DNA from: Arenibacterium halophilum
GTDB taxonomy: Bacteria > Pseudomonadota > Alphaproteobacteria > Rhodobacterales > Rhodobacteraceae
DNA length: 64,000 bases
Reading direction: 5' to 3'
Assembly (NCBI RefSeq): GCF_005938225.1
Contig: NZ_VCPC01000003.1
Location: forward strand, 1 to 64,000
In this document: positions 1-9,551 of the stretch, one piece after another
Layout: the number at the start of each line of letters is the position of its first letter
Position numbering within the stretch: the first letter of the stretch is position 1
Program-made: the position numbers and the translations under genes
The notes under the pieces: model-generated
The model's input: only the letters and a program-made list of their open reading frames with translations
Told to the model about the DNA's origin: nothing
Databases searched by the model: none

Positions 1-109
1 ATCATAGCAAGAGCAAAACACCCAGAACCATCCCGAACCCGGAAGTTAAGTGCCTTCGCGCCAATGGTACTGCGGCTCAAGTCGTGGGAGAGTAGGTCAT
101 CGCCAAACC
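1..109 (+). rRNA. rrf: 5S ribosomal RNA, 3' part
   Basis: This is the distal end of a 5S rRNA gene and so the end of an rRNA operon whose 16S and 23S genes lie left of the window. The recognisable parts are the loop around CCATCCCGAAC, the GGTACTGC segment and the final GTGGGAGAGTAGGTC block, all typical of bacterial 5S rRNA. The first few bases of the molecule are missing. It is followed closely by an intrinsic terminator, and no tRNA lies between them. Confidence 0.93.
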
Positions 110-156
110 TAGTAAATGCCCCTTGCTTTGTATCGATCTATATGATGCCCAATTCA

Positions 157-194
157 AACGCCCCGGTCGGTAACGACCGGGGCGTTGTCTTTTC
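157..194 (+). terminator. Intrinsic terminator of the rRNA operon
   Basis: A perfect 13-bp stem (157-169 with 174-186) with a GTAA loop is followed by a T-rich tail. It lies about 50 bases after the end of the 5S gene and points with it, so it most likely ends the rRNA transcript. Confidence 0.88.
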
Positions 195-214
195 CGTCAG
201 ATGTTATATTGCCT

Positions 215-230
215 TTATGTCTAAGCATAA
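215..230. promoter_or_regulatory. Candidate autoregulatory operator of the GntR gene
   Basis: Inverted repeat TTATG-N6-CATAA ends 12 bases before the start codon of the GntR-family regulator. GntR/HutC regulators commonly repress their own genes from such palindromes. The arms are only 5 bp, so this is an inference from position and symmetry. Confidence 0.35.
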
Positions 231-242
231 TGGTGATTTTGC

Positions 243-953
243 ATGGCTGATCAGCCCGAAAAACGTGGCGTGACCTTTCGTGAGATCAAATCCGACTTGT
301 TGGAGCGCATCGCCGCAGGCGAATGGGCCGCGGATGGGATCGTACCGGGTGAAGTCGAACTGGCCGCAGAATACGGCTGCGCCCGAGCAACGGTGAACCG
401 AGCACTCCGCGATCTGGCTGAAGACGGTGTGGTTGAACGCAAGCGACGGGCAGGAACACGCATATTGGCCCAGCCTGTGCGCAAGGCGCGGTTCGATATT
501 CCGATCAGCCGAACCGAGATCGAGGCCACGGGGGCCCGCTATCGTTACGCCCTTGTCGATCGCGCTATTGTCGAAGCGCCGGGCTGGCTGCGCGCGCGCC
601 TTGCCTTGGACCGCGGTGCGCGAGTTCTGCATTTGACGTGCATGCATTATGGCGACGGCGCGCCTTTCCAGTTTGAAGATCGCTGGATCAACCTTTCGGC
701 TTTGCCCAAAGCTGAAAGCCAGAATTTCGAAGCGCAGGGACCGAATGAATGGCTGGTTGAAACGGTGCCCTATTCTGACGCGGAAATTGCATTTTCAGCG
801 ATTGGGGCCAGTCCGGACGTGGCAGAGCACCTGTCGTGCGATCCAAACACACCCTTGTTCCGGATCGAGCGCACGACGTGGTGGCAGGATGTGGCGATCA
901 CCCATGTGGCGCTCATGTTCCGGCCGGGTCACCGGATGACAACCCGCTACTGA
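243..953 (+). CDS. GntR-family transcriptional regulator with UTRA domain (HutC-like)
   Basis: This is a DNA-binding repressor of the GntR/HutC subfamily. Residues about 10-75 form the winged helix-turn-helix (ATVNRALRDLAEDGVVERK is the recognition part). Residues about 90-232 form a UTRA ligand-binding domain that ends in the family-typical RTTWW...HVALMFRPGHR stretch. The layout matches the histidine-utilisation repressor HutC, but no hut gene is present in the window, so the ligand is unknown. The length of 236 residues is normal. The 3' end overlaps the 3' end of the convergent DMT transporter gene by 7 bases. A short palindrome before the start may be its own operator. Confidence 0.85.
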   Translation: MADQPEKRGVTFREIKSDLLERIAAGEWAADGIVPGEVELAAEYGCARATVNRALRDLAEDGVVERKRRAGTRILAQPVRKARFDIPISRTEIEATGARYRYALVDRAIVEAPGWLRARLALDRGARVLHLTCMHYGDGAPFQFEDRWINLSALPKAESQNFEAQGPNEWLVETVPYSDAEIAFSAIGASPDVAEHLSCDPNTPLFRIERTTWWQDVAITHVALMFRPGHRMTTRY

Positions 954-1858
954 CGTGCAAGTGCCTGCCGTTTCAGTCGGCGTTCGCGCCAGAGTACCAG
1001 CGCCCCGCCAAATACGATGAACAACACGCCGGGGAAGAGATCGTCAATCGGCGCTTCGTCGAAGAACAGCCAGCCAAGGACAAAAGCCGTAAGGATTCCG
1101 AAATAGGTGAAGGGGGCAAGATTGCTTTGCTCGGCCATGCGATAGGCCACCACCATGCATAGAACCGCGAGCCCGCCAAAGGCGCCCATCCCGCCGATGT
1201 ACCAGAAATCGCTTGCCTGTCCGACCTGGGAAAAGCCCCCTGTCGCGAAGACCAGTATGAAGGACCCGATCAGCGCGACGGCATTCGAATAGATATTGGC
1301 CAGCGCGCTTGGCAGATCGTCGTCGAGCCGCCGGGCCAGCACCCCGGAAAGGGCATACAGGAAAGCCGCGCCCAAAGGCGCCAGCGCGTCGAGCGTAAAG
1401 CTGTCGCTGCCCGGTCCGACGATCAGCACAACCCCCAGGAACCCGATCAACACCGCCGACCAGCGCAGCGCGCCTACCCTTTCGCCCAGCAGGGGAACGG
1501 CAAGGGCGGTCATGAAGAAGGCGTTGCAATAGGTGATCGTGTTGGCCGTGGCAAAGGCCAGCTTGCCTAGCGAGTAATAGAACAGGACTTGTGCCAGTGC
1601 GACGCAGAGACCGCGCAGGCTGGCCAGTTTCCATTGGCGAATGCGCCATGGGCGCCCTTGCCGGTGCCATGCGCGGGCCGAATACAGGGCGATCAGGCTG
1701 GGCGGAACGCCGAAAAGATTGCGATAGGCCGAGAGTTCGATGGCGCGGTAATTGTCCGACAGGAACTTGATCAGCAGTCCCATGAAATCGAACAGCACGA
1801 TCGATACGATGGTCAGCAGGATAGCAAGGCCAACGCGATCCGTGGCTTTGACGCTCAT
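947..1858 (-). CDS. DMT-superfamily (EamA) membrane transporter
   Basis: This is a 303-residue inner-membrane protein with about ten hydrophobic segments arranged as two EamA repeats (about 12-148 and 160-292), the architecture of drug/metabolite exporters. The N-terminal repeat carries the usual LRGLCVALAQVLFYYSL-type helix, and the C-terminal one ends in a positively charged tail (RERRLKRQ). Its ATG overlaps the stop codon of the upstream ABC ATPase gene by 4 bases, so it is translationally coupled to the peptide-type transporter operon. The substrate cannot be read from sequence. Placement behind an importer hints at export of a related metabolite, but that is inference. Confidence 0.85.
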   Translation of the reverse strand: MSVKATDRVGLAILLTIVSIVLFDFMGLLIKFLSDNYRAIELSAYRNLFGVPPSLIALYSARAWHRQGRPWRIRQWKLASLRGLCVALAQVLFYYSLGKLAFATANTITYCNAFFMTALAVPLLGERVGALRWSAVLIGFLGVVLIVGPGSDSFTLDALAPLGAAFLYALSGVLARRLDDDLPSALANIYSNAVALIGSFILVFATGGFSQVGQASDFWYIGGMGAFGGLAVLCMVVAYRMAEQSNLAPFTYFGILTAFVLGWLFFDEAPIDDLFPGVLFIVFGGALVLWRERRLKRQALARQ

Positions 1859-3465
1859 GCCGGAAGCTCGGCCAGCAGCGCTTCGCGATCCGGCAGAACC
1901 GGGGCCGCGTCAATCAGGCTTTGCGTATAGGGATGCTGCGGGCTGGAGAACACGGCCTCGGTTTCACCCTGCTCGACGATCTCGCCGGATTTCATGACAA
2001 GCACCCTGTCCGTGATGGTACGCACCACGGAAAGATCGTGGCTGATGAACAGGTAGGTCAGCACGTAAGCCTTGCAAAGGTCGGCAAGCAGATCGAGGAT
2101 TTGCGCCCGCACCGAGACATCCAGCGCGCTGACGGCTTCGTCAAACAGGATAAGTTGCGGACGGGTGATCAGCGCGCGCGCGATGGCGATGCGCTGGCGC
2201 TGGCCGCCTGAAAATTCGTGAATGAATTTGCCAGCATCCGCCGGAGAAAGCCCCACGTCTGTCAGCGCCTTGTCAATCGCGCGTGTCCGCTCGGAGCCGG
2301 TCGGCGGCGTGTCGAGCAGGTGGAAGGGCTCGGTGATCAGCCGGTCGACCCGGTGGCGAGGGTTGAAGCTGCCAAAGGGATCTTGAAACACCACCTGCAT
2401 CTTGCGGCGCACTTCGCGCCGGGGTGTGTTGCCTGACAGAACCGGATCGCCATCCAGCGTGATGGTGCCGCCCTGAATGGGCTCGAGCCCCAGGATAGCT
2501 CGGGTCAGGGTGGATTTGCCGCAGCCGCTTTCGCCGACCAGACCCAGCCGTTCGCCCCGGTTCAAGGTAAAGCTGACGCCTTTGACCGCGCGGAAGTGGC
2601 CCGGCGGGGCGAACAGCTTGGTTCGGGGAAGGCGGTAATCGCGCACCACGTTTTCCACCCGCAGCAGCGGTTCGGGCGGAGGCGCGGGAGGCAGGATCAC
2701 GCGGTGCGCCGAGGCGGCAAAGAGCGCGCGGGTATAGGGGTGGCGCATATGGGCCAGCACCTGCCGGGTCGCGCCGGTTTCGACGACCTCGCCATGACGC
2801 ATCACCACGATGCGGTCGGCCAGGTCGGCCACCACGGCAAGGTCATGGGTGATCATCAGCAGGCCCATGCCGAATTCGGCCACCAGCCCCTTGAGCAGCT
2901 CGAGGATTTGGGCCTGAGTTGTCACGTCCAGCGCGGTTGTAGGTTCATCCGCAATCAACAGCTTGGGCCGCAGCGCGATGGCCATTGCGATCACCACGCG
3001 CTGGCGTTGCCCGCCCGAGAGTTCATGCGGATAGCGGGTCAGCGGAAAGCGCTCTTCGGGCAGGCCAACGCGGTCCAGCACCTCGCGCGCGCGGGCGCGG
3101 GCCTGTTCGGGGGGCATCGCCTTGTGCACAAGGATCGTCTCGGCCACCTGATCGCCGATGGTGCGCACAGGGTTCAGCGCGGTCATCGGTTCCTGAAACA
3201 CCATGCCCACCGCATTGCCACGCAATGCGCACAGATTGCGTTCGGGAAGGGCCAGCATATCCTGTCCGTCCAGCCTTATCGCGCCCTTCGCCTCCATACG
3301 GTCAGGCAGCAGGCCGATGACCGACAGCGCCGTCATGGATTTGCCCGATCCGCTTTCGCCGGTGACGGCGACGATCTCGCCCGCATCCACGGTCAGCGAC
3401 ACGCCATGCAGGATCGGCGTTTTATGAATCGCCAGCGACAGGTTTTCGACGGACAGCAAGGTCAT
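1855..3465 (-). CDS. Peptide-type ABC transporter, duplicated ATP-binding subunit (DppD-DppF fusion type)
   Basis: This cytoplasmic ATPase powers the two permeases encoded just upstream. It contains two complete ABC cassettes in 536 residues. The first has Walker A GESGSGKS at 36-43, signature LSGGQRQR and Walker B LLIADEPT. The second has Walker A GESGCGKS near 310, signature FSGGQRQR and Walker [13 protein letters not shown]. Each half ends with the oligopeptide-type C-terminal extension. Single-chain tandem ATPases of this kind (YejF/GsiA-like) are common in alphaproteobacteria. The gene overlaps its neighbours on both sides by 4 bases, showing a tightly coupled operon. Confidence 0.93.
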   Translation of the reverse strand: MTLLSVENLSLAIHKTPILHGVSLTVDAGEIVAVTGESGSGKSMTALSVIGLLPDRMEAKGAIRLDGQDMLALPERNLCALRGNAVGMVFQEPMTALNPVRTIGDQVAETILVHKAMPPEQARARAREVLDRVGLPEERFPLTRYPHELSGGQRQRVVIAMAIALRPKLLIADEPTTALDVTTQAQILELLKGLVAEFGMGLLMITHDLAVVADLADRIVVMRHGEVVETGATRQVLAHMRHPYTRALFAASAHRVILPPAPPPEPLLRVENVVRDYRLPRTKLFAPPGHFRAVKGVSFTLNRGERLGLVGESGCGKSTLTRAILGLEPIQGGTITLDGDPVLSGNTPRREVRRKMQVVFQDPFGSFNPRHRVDRLITEPFHLLDTPPTGSERTRAIDKALTDVGLSPADAGKFIHEFSGGQRQRIAIARALITRPQLILFDEAVSALDVSVRAQILDLLADLCKAYVLTYLFISHDLSVVRTITDRVLVMKSGEIVEQGETEAVFSSPQHPYTQSLIDAAPVLPDREALLAELPA

Positions 3466-4277
3466 GCGCGCGACACCCGCAGCCGTGGGTCAAGGTGATC
3501 GCGCAGCCCGTCGCCCATCAGGTTCAATCCCAGCACCGTCAGTATGATGGCAAGGCCGGGGATCAGCGCCAGATGCGGGGCAATGGCGACCAGAGTTTGC
3601 GCATCGGCCAGCATCCGGCCCCAGCTGGGTGTGGGCGGCTGGGCGCCAAGCCCGACATAGGACAGCCCGGCCTCGGCCAGAATGCCAAGGCTGAACTGGA
3701 TGGTGCCCTGCACGATCAGAAGGTTGGTGACATTCGGCAGGATATGTTCGGCCGAGATGCGCGCCGCGGATTTGCCCGCCACACGGGCGGCCATGATGAA
3801 CTCCCGCTCCCACAGCGACAGGGCGGCACCCCGCGTGATGCGGGCAAAAACGGGGATATTGAAGATACCAATGGCGATGATCGCATTCACCGCGCCTGCG
3901 CCGAACACGGCGGTGATCAGGATCGCGATCACCAGCGAGGGGAAGGCAAAGACCAGATCGTTGCCGCGCATGATCAGCTCGTCCAGGAACGACCCGCGCA
4001 GCGCGGCGGCAGTCAGCCCCAGCGGCACGCCAAGCGCCATGCCGATCCCCACGGCGACCAAAGCCACCGCGATCGAGGTACGCGCACCCACCATGATCAT
4101 GCTGAAAATGTCGCGCCCGTATTGATCGGTGCCCAGCCAATGCACCCCGTCGGGGCGTTGCAGCTTGGCCGGGATGTCCATCACGGTATGGTCAAACGGC
4201 GTCCAGACAAAGGATACCAGCGCGGCGGCCAGAAACAGCGCGGACAGCAGCGCGCCAAGGATCAGGTTACGGTTCAT
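3462..4277 (-). CDS. Peptide-type ABC transporter permease (DppC-like)
   Basis: This is an inner-membrane permease of 271 residues with the N-terminal OppC-like segment and about six membrane helices. The EAA-loop region (REFIMAARVAGKSAARI) contacts the ATPase. The RPDGVHWLGTDQYGRDIFS stretch after the first helix is characteristic of DppC/OppC proteins. It pairs with the upstream DppB-like permease and overlaps both flanking genes by 4 bases. Confidence 0.92.
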   Translation of the reverse strand: MNRNLILGALLSALFLAAALVSFVWTPFDHTVMDIPAKLQRPDGVHWLGTDQYGRDIFSMIMVGARTSIAVALVAVGIGMALGVPLGLTAAALRGSFLDELIMRGNDLVFAFPSLVIAILITAVFGAGAVNAIIAIGIFNIPVFARITRGAALSLWEREFIMAARVAGKSAARISAEHILPNVTNLLIVQGTIQFSLGILAEAGLSYVGLGAQPPTPSWGRMLADAQTLVAIAPHLALIPGLAIILTVLGLNLMGDGLRDHLDPRLRVSRA

Positions 4278-5221
4278 GTCCGGGACCTCAGGCGCGGATC
4301 GACCAGCGCATAAGCGATGTCGACAAGGAAGTTCACGGTGATGACGGCAAAGACCAGCAGCATCACGACCGATTCCACCACGATCAGGTCACGGGCGGAA
4401 ATCGCCTGAAACACCAGCCGCCCGAGCCCGGGCAGATAGAACACCTGTTCGATGATGATCGAGCCCGCCAGAAGGAAGGAAAATTGCAGCCCGATGATCG
4501 TCAGCACCGGGATCAGCGCGTTGCGCACGCCATGCCGCCACAGCGCCTGCCGCCGGGTCAGACCTTTGGCGCGGGCGGTGCGCATGAAATCCTCGCCCAG
4601 AATGTCGATCAGTGCCGACCGCATGACTCGCGCCAAAATTGCCGCCTGCGGCAGCGCCAGCGCGATGGCGGGCAGAGTCAGCGCGTGCAGGCCCGCCCAC
4701 AGGCCCTTGTCCCAGCCCGGGAACCCTCCGGCCCCGAACCAGCGCAGGTTGATGGCAAATAGCAGAACCAGCATCATGGCGAACCAGAAATTCGGCACGG
4801 CCACGCCCAGCTGGGTCGCGCCCATCACCGCCATGTCGCCACCGCGCCCGCGCCGGGCAGCGGCGTAGATACCGGCTGGAAAGGCGATCAGGGTCGAAAG
4901 TGTCAGCGCGTAAAGCGCCAGCGGCAGCGATACCTGCATCCGCGCGGCGATCATGTCGGCCACGGGCGTGCGATAGGTATAGGAAGTCCCGAAATCGCCC
5001 TGCACCATGCCGCCGACCCAATTCAGGTAGCGTTCCCATTTCGGCACGTCCAGCCCCAGCTCTGCCCGGAGAGAGGCCAACGTATCGGGCTGCGCGTTGA
5101 TGCCCAGCATGATGGCGGCGGGGTCGCCGGGCGCCACCTCGATCACCAGAAAGATCACGACGCTGGCCACCGCCAGGCTGATCAACAGCGATAACAGACG
5201 TTTCAGCGAATAGCGCAGCAT
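4274..5221 (-). CDS. Peptide-type ABC transporter permease (DppB-like)
   Basis: This 315-residue inner-membrane permease begins with the typical DppB start (MLRYSLKRLLSLL followed by a hydrophobic helix and APGDPAA). Its EAA-type cytoplasmic loop contains DFMRTARAKGLTRRQALWRH. It forms the transmembrane channel together with the following DppC-like protein. It lies 138 bases downstream of the binding-protein gene, separated from it by a hairpin. The family transports di- or oligopeptides, nickel, opines or similar compounds; the specific substrate is not evident. Confidence 0.92.
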   Translation of the reverse strand: MLRYSLKRLLSLLISLAVASVVIFLVIEVAPGDPAAIMLGINAQPDTLASLRAELGLDVPKWERYLNWVGGMVQGDFGTSYTYRTPVADMIAARMQVSLPLALYALTLSTLIAFPAGIYAAARRGRGGDMAVMGATQLGVAVPNFWFAMMLVLLFAINLRWFGAGGFPGWDKGLWAGLHALTLPAIALALPQAAILARVMRSALIDILGEDFMRTARAKGLTRRQALWRHGVRNALIPVLTIIGLQFSFLLAGSIIIEQVFYLPGLGRLVFQAISARDLIVVESVVMLLVFAVITVNFLVDIAYALVDPRLRSRT

Positions 5222-5316
5222 GGCCGGACGTTAGGCGCGCGCGCGGGCAGGGTCCAGAGGTTAACGTTTGTCGATCAGGGCAAGAAGACGCATTTGAAAT
5301 TCCAAGGTAAGAAAAT

Positions 5317-5340
5317 GGCCCCGCACCGTGGTGCGAGGCC
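5317..5340 (-). terminator. Intra-operon hairpin between binding protein and permease genes
   Basis: The stem-loop has arms GGCCCCGCAC and GTGCGAGGCC (one mismatch). On the minus strand it is followed by ATTTTCTT. Its position just after the binding-protein stop codon suggests partial termination or mRNA protection, which would give more binding protein than permease. That role is inferred. Confidence 0.6.
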
Positions 5341-5359
5341 TTGTGACGTGGGGGCCGGG

Positions 5360-6841
5360 TTAATCGGCCCAGCTGACTCCGGTCAGGTCGGTCGCCTGTG
5401 TCGGCGCGTTGACCCAAAGACCCTGAATGCCGGCCTTGGCGACGGTGGTGAAGGCCAGTTCAAAAAGGTAGGCGTTCACGTAATCACCGGCGATCATTTC
5501 CTGCGCTTCCTGCAGGATCGCGGTGCGGCCCTCGGTGTCGGTGGTGCCGTTCAGCTTGGTCATCAGATCCTGGAACGCTTTGCTGTCATACTGGAAATAG
5601 TAATCCGGTCGGGCGTAGATGTTGATGTCCATCGGCTCGGTGTGGCTGACAATGGTCAGGCCGAAATCCTTGCCCCGGAACACTGATTCCAGCCATTGAG
5701 CCCATTCCACGTTGATGATTTCCGCCGTGATCCCGACGGCGGCCAGCTGCGCGGCGATGATCTCGCCTCCGCGACGGGCATAGGACGGGGGCGGCAGGTG
5801 CAGCGTGGTTTCAAAGCCATCGGCCAGACCGGCCTCGGCCAGTAGCGCCTTGGCCTTTTCCGGGTCATAGTTCGACATGCCGGTCAGGTCGACATAGGCC
5901 GGGTTGTGCGGCGCGAAATGGGTGCCGATGGGCGTGCCAAGGCCGAACATGGCGCCGTCGATGATCGCTTGGCGGTCGATGGCGTGCGACACGGCTTCGC
6001 GCACCTTCACGTTGTCGAACGGCGCGGCCTTGTTGTTCATCGCAAGGATGGTTTCGCCCTCGGTCGACCCGTTCAGGACCTGAAAGCGGGGGTCGGCCTC
6101 GAACTGGGGCAGGTTTTCCGGCGCGGGAAACCCGGCGAAGGCGTCGATGTCTTCGGCCATCACGGCGGCAAAAGCGGCGGTCGGGTCCGAGATGAACTTG
6201 ATCGTCGCCTTGTCCAGCTTGGCGGGCGTGCCCCAGTAGTCGGGGTTCTTTTCCATCACCACGCTGTCGCCCTGCGTCCAGTTGACGAACTTGAAAGCGC
6301 CGGTGCCGATGGGGGTGGATTTGATATTCTCGATGCTTTCCGGCGCGACGATCACCGCGTCGCCCCAGGCCATGTTGAACAGAAAGCTGCCATCGGGCGC
6401 GCCCAGCGTCACCTTGACGGTGGTCGGGTCAACCACATCGACCGACTGGATGCCCGCGAACAGCGCCTTCTGCGCGTTGGTGCTGTCTTCGGCGCGGGCG
6501 CGGTCGAGGCTGAACTTCACGTCTTCCGCGTCCATCGTGGTGCCGTCGTGGAACATCACGCCATCGTGCAGGGTGAACGTGTAGGTGGTGCCGTCCTCGG
6601 AAATCTCCCAGCTTTCGGCCAGCCCCGGAATGATCGAGCCGTCCGAGGCAAAGCGGGTCAGACCCTCGAAGATATTGGCATAAACGACCGAGTCGATGGC
6701 CCCGGCAGCGGCGCTGGTCGGGTCCAGATGCGGCGGTTCCAGCTGGATGGCGACGGTGATTTCGCCTTGGGCCAGCGCTGCGCCGGTGCCGGCGCTGATG
6801 GCCAGGGCGCTGGCAAGGGCCAGGCGGGTGAAATGGTGCAT
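5360..6841 (-). CDS. Peptide-type ABC transporter substrate-binding protein (family 5)
   Basis: This is the periplasmic binding protein of the operon, 493 residues long with a clear signal peptide (about residues 1-24, ending AALA before QGEITVAI). The SBP_bac_5 hallmarks are present: the FEGLTRF region after the first strand, an ESWEISEDGTTYTFTL stretch, and FHDGTTMDAEDVKFSLDRA. It is the first gene of a five-gene minus-strand operon: binding protein, two permeases, double ATPase and DMT exporter. Family members bind peptides, glutathione, nickel chelates or opines. No residue seen here decides among them. Confidence 0.92.
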   Translation of the reverse strand: MHHFTRLALASALAISAGTGAALAQGEITVAIQLEPPHLDPTSAAAGAIDSVVYANIFEGLTRFASDGSIIPGLAESWEISEDGTTYTFTLHDGVMFHDGTTMDAEDVKFSLDRARAEDSTNAQKALFAGIQSVDVVDPTTVKVTLGAPDGSFLFNMAWGDAVIVAPESIENIKSTPIGTGAFKFVNWTQGDSVVMEKNPDYWGTPAKLDKATIKFISDPTAAFAAVMAEDIDAFAGFPAPENLPQFEADPRFQVLNGSTEGETILAMNNKAAPFDNVKVREAVSHAIDRQAIIDGAMFGLGTPIGTHFAPHNPAYVDLTGMSNYDPEKAKALLAEAGLADGFETTLHLPPPSYARRGGEIIAAQLAAVGITAEIINVEWAQWLESVFRGKDFGLTIVSHTEPMDINIYARPDYYFQYDSKAFQDLMTKLNGTTDTEGRTAILQEAQEMIAGDYVNAYLFELAFTTVAKAGIQGLWVNAPTQATDLTGVSWAD

Positions 6842-6991
6842 GTTCAGAACTCCCCATCGTCTTGATGTGCCGGGAACCGGCGTTTTGCGCCCACCAGTCT
6901 TGGCCGAGATTCGTTGTGATACAAGATGTTTATGGGGAAATCGGCGGGCAGACGGCTATGGGCTGGAAGCGGGGGGGCATCCATGTCTAAT

Positions 6992-7001
6992 CTAGCGCTA
7001 A
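6992..7001. promoter_or_regulatory. LacI-type operator-like palindrome upstream of glpK
   Basis: The core CTAGCGCTAA lies about 20 bases before the glpK start and contains the perfect palindrome TAGCGCTA. It resembles the TTAGCGCTAA core recognised by LacI-family sugar regulators in this bacterial group (from memory). No LacI-family gene is in the window. Confidence 0.35.
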
Positions 7002-7021
7002 CGGGCCAAGGGGAGGCAGCG

Positions 7022-8509
7022 ATGACATACGTACTGGCAATCGATCAGGGAACCACATCCAGCCGGGCGATCCTGTTCGATGCGCAGATGCGCCCCGCCG
7101 TCACGGCGCAGCGCGAATTCACCCAGCATTTTCCGCAGGCCGGGTGGGTTGAGCACGATGCCGAGGAGATCTGGGACACCACGCTGGCCGTCTGCCGCGA
7201 GGCGATGGACAAGGCCGGTGCCACGCCCGGTGACATCGCGGCCATCGGCATCACCAATCAGCGCGAAACCACCGTTGTCTGGGACAAGGACACCGGCAAA
7301 CCCGTACATCGCGCGATTGTCTGGCAGGATCGGCGCACCGCCAGTATCTGCGCCGATCTGCGGGCGGGAGGGAATGAACAGGCGGTCACGGAAACCACCG
7401 GCCTGCTGCTGGATCCCTATTTCTCGGGGACCAAGGTCAAGTGGATCCTGGACCAGACCGGCACGCTGGAGCAGGCCCGCGCGGGCAAGCTGCTGTTCGG
7501 CACCATCGACAGTTTTCTGATCTGGCGCCTGACCGAGAGCCGCGTGCACGCGACCGATGCCACCAATGCCGCGCGCACGTTGATGTTCGACATCGCCAAG
7601 GGCGAATGGAGCGCGGCGATGTGCGACATGCTGGACGTGCCCGCTCAAATGCTGCCCGAGGTGCGCGATTGCGCCGCCGATTTCGGCGAAACCACGCTGC
7701 TGGGCGGCTCGATCCCGATTTGCGGCGTGGCGGGTGACCAGCAGGCGGCGACCATCGGGCAGGCGTGCTTCAAGCCGGGGATGATGAAATCGACCTATGG
7801 CACCGGCTGTTTCGCGCTGCTCAACACGGGCGACACGCCGGTTCTGTCGCGCAACCGGATGCTGACGACGGTGGCCTATCAGCTGGGCGGCAAACGGTCC
7901 TACGCGCTGGAAGGGTCGATTTTCATCGCCGGGGCCGTGGTGCAATGGCTGCGCGACGCGCTGGGGTTGATCGAGCGGGCGGATCAGGCGGGCGGCATGG
8001 CGCGCAAGGCCGATCCCGCGCAAGAGGTGATGATCGTGCCCGCCTTCACGGGCCTTGGTGCGCCCTATTGGCAGCCCGAGTGCCGCGGCGCGATGTTCGG
8101 GCTGACGCGGGGCAGCGGCGCGGCGGAATTCGCGCGTGCTGCGCTGGACAGCGTGGCCTTCCAGACCCGTGATCTGGTCGAGGCAATGCACGCCGACTGG
8201 CAGGCCGATGCCGACACGATCCTGCGCGTCGACGGCGGGATGAGCGCCAGCAACTACACGATGCAAAGCCTGTCGGATCTGCTGGGTGCGCCGGTCGACC
8301 GGCCCGTGATGCAGGAAACCACCGCACTTGGCGCGGCCTGGCTGGCCGGGATGCACAAGGGCGTGTTCCCCGGGCAGGACGGGTTCGCCGAGACATGGGC
8401 GCTGGACAAACGGTTCGAACCCGCGATGGATGCCGAAACCCGCGAGGCGCGTTATGGCCGGTGGAAACGCGCGGTTGCCTCGGCGATGGCCTATTCCGAG
8501 CCGGATTGA
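7022..8509 (+). CDS. glpK: Glycerol kinase
   Basis: This enzyme phosphorylates glycerol with ATP to glycerol 3-phosphate in the cytoplasm. The 495-residue protein (family norm about 500) shows the FGGY-kinase signatures: [15 protein letters not shown] at the N-terminus, [47 protein letters not shown] and [11 protein letters not shown]. The start at 7022 is chosen because GGGGAGG precedes it at the right spacing and the protein then begins [10 protein letters not shown]; an in-frame start further upstream would add about 32 unconserved residues. No glpD or glycerol facilitator gene is adjacent. The 3' end overlaps the convergent idi gene by 19 bases. Confidence 0.96.
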   Translation: MTYVLAIDQGTTSSRAILFDAQMRPAVTAQREFTQHFPQAGWVEHDAEEIWDTTLAVCREAMDKAGATPGDIAAIGITNQRETTVVWDKDTGKPVHRAIVWQDRRTASICADLRAGGNEQAVTETTGLLLDPYFSGTKVKWILDQTGTLEQARAGKLLFGTIDSFLIWRLTESRVHATDATNAARTLMFDIAKGEWSAAMCDMLDVPAQMLPEVRDCAADFGETTLLGGSIPICGVAGDQQAATIGQACFKPGMMKSTYGTGCFALLNTGDTPVLSRNRMLTTVAYQLGGKRSYALEGSIFIAGAVVQWLRDALGLIERADQAGGMARKADPAQEVMIVPAFTGLGAPYWQPECRGAMFGLTRGSGAAEFARAALDSVAFQTRDLVEAMHADWQADADTILRVDGGMSASNYTMQSLSDLLGAPVDRPVMQETTALGAAWLAGMHKGVFPGQDGFAETWALDKRFEPAMDAETREARYGRWKRAVASAMAYSEPD

Positions 8510-9045
8510 TCCGGGCCAAAGATCGCGGTGGCGTACCGCTCCAGATAGATGCGCAGCCACGGTGTGAACCGCTCGGGCTGCGCGGCAATCTCGGCATGCA
8601 GATCGGGCAGGGCGATCCAGCGGGTCGCCATCACTTCGGCCGGGTCGGGGTTCAGCGCCAGGGGGGCAGGCACGCGGGCGAGGTAAACCTCGACCACCTC
8701 ATGCTCGGTCAGCCCGCCGCCCACATCGGCGCGGTATTCGATCTGTTGCCGCCAGTCGGGCGCAAGACCGGTCAGGCCCAACTCCTGCCCCAGCCGCCGG
8801 ACGGCGCAATCGGCCGGGTCTTCGCCCCACAGGGGATGCGTGCAGCAGGTGTTCGCCCACAGCCCCGGCGTATGGTATTTGCCCAGCGCGCGCTGCTGCA
8901 TCAGCAGGTGGTCGCCATGACACACGAAGACCGACACCGCCGGATGCCGCAGGCCCCTTTGATGCACATCCAGCTTGTCAAAGGGCACAAGTGCCCCGTC
9001 GACCCATGCGGGGATCATCTGGCCGCTTGCGGCCTCTTGCGTCAA
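8491..9045 (-). CDS. idi: Isopentenyl-diphosphate delta-isomerase, type I
   Basis: This enzyme interconverts isopentenyl and dimethylallyl diphosphate in isoprenoid synthesis. The Nudix-fold protein carries the catalytic-cysteine motif NTCCTHP, the preceding KYHTPGLWA, and TEHEVVEVY with the catalytic glutamate. The N-terminal segment [11 protein letters not shown] resembles Rhodobacter Idi from memory. The TTG at 9045 has GAAAGG upstream at normal spacing and is the chosen start. The ATG at 9018 (MIPAWV) is a plausible shorter start. The gene follows the cytochrome c2 gene by 16 bases in the same direction. Confidence 0.92.
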   Translation of the reverse strand: MTQEAASGQMIPAWVDGALVPFDKLDVHQRGLRHPAVSVFVCHGDHLLMQQRALGKYHTPGLWANTCCTHPLWGEDPADCAVRRLGQELGLTGLAPDWRQQIEYRADVGGGLTEHEVVEVYLARVPAPLALNPDPAEVMATRWIALPDLHAEIAAQPERFTPWLRIYLERYATAIFGPDQSGSE

Positions 9046-9061
9046 ACCGATGGCCTTTCGA

Positions 9062-9469
9062 TCAGTTCGACACGCTTTCGATATAGGCAAAGATGTCTTC
9101 GGCGCCGGATTTCAACTTGAACGCCATTTTCGATTTGGCGCCGCTGTCGTCCAGGTATTCCTTCAGGAATTCACGCGGATCGGCGGTATAGGCGGCAAAG
9201 GTTTCGGCATCCCACGTCAGGCCCTTTTCTCCCGCGGCCACCATGTCATCGCCATAGTTAAAGTCTTCGGCGGTGCCGGCCTGACGCCCCGCAAGGCCAT
9301 AAAGGTTCGGCCCCGTGCGCCCGCCCTTCACGATGAAATCGCCCGCGTCAGTCTGGATCGAATGGCATGCGCGGCATTTCTTGAATCCGTTTTCGCCCTT
9401 TGCGGCGTCTTGCGCGTGAAGCGGCGCAGCCATGCAAAGTGCGGCAAGGGTCAGGGCGATACGGGTCAT
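9062..9469 (-). CDS. cycA: Cytochrome c2-type periplasmic cytochrome c
   Basis: This is a soluble electron carrier between the bc1 complex and oxidases or other acceptors in the periplasm. The 135-residue precursor has a signal peptide (MTRIALTLAALCMAAPLHAQ), the haem-attachment motif CRACH, TGPNLYGLAGR, and a C-terminal region GAKSKMAFKLK holding the axial methionine. This pattern matches Rhodobacter cytochrome c2 from memory, including the FLKEYL stretch. The start at 9469 is supported by AAGGAG at good spacing. No photosynthesis gene lies nearby, so a respiratory role is inferred. Confidence 0.85.
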   Translation of the reverse strand: MTRIALTLAALCMAAPLHAQDAAKGENGFKKCRACHSIQTDAGDFIVKGGRTGPNLYGLAGRQAGTAEDFNYGDDMVAAGEKGLTWDAETFAAYTADPREFLKEYLDDSGAKSKMAFKLKSGAEDIFAYIESVSN

Positions 9470-9551
9470 GGGTTGGCTCCTTCGGTGCGGCTTTTCACTG
9501 GCCAACCTTTGCCGGTTGGCCGGAACTGTCAACGCGCAAGAGTGACGCGGG

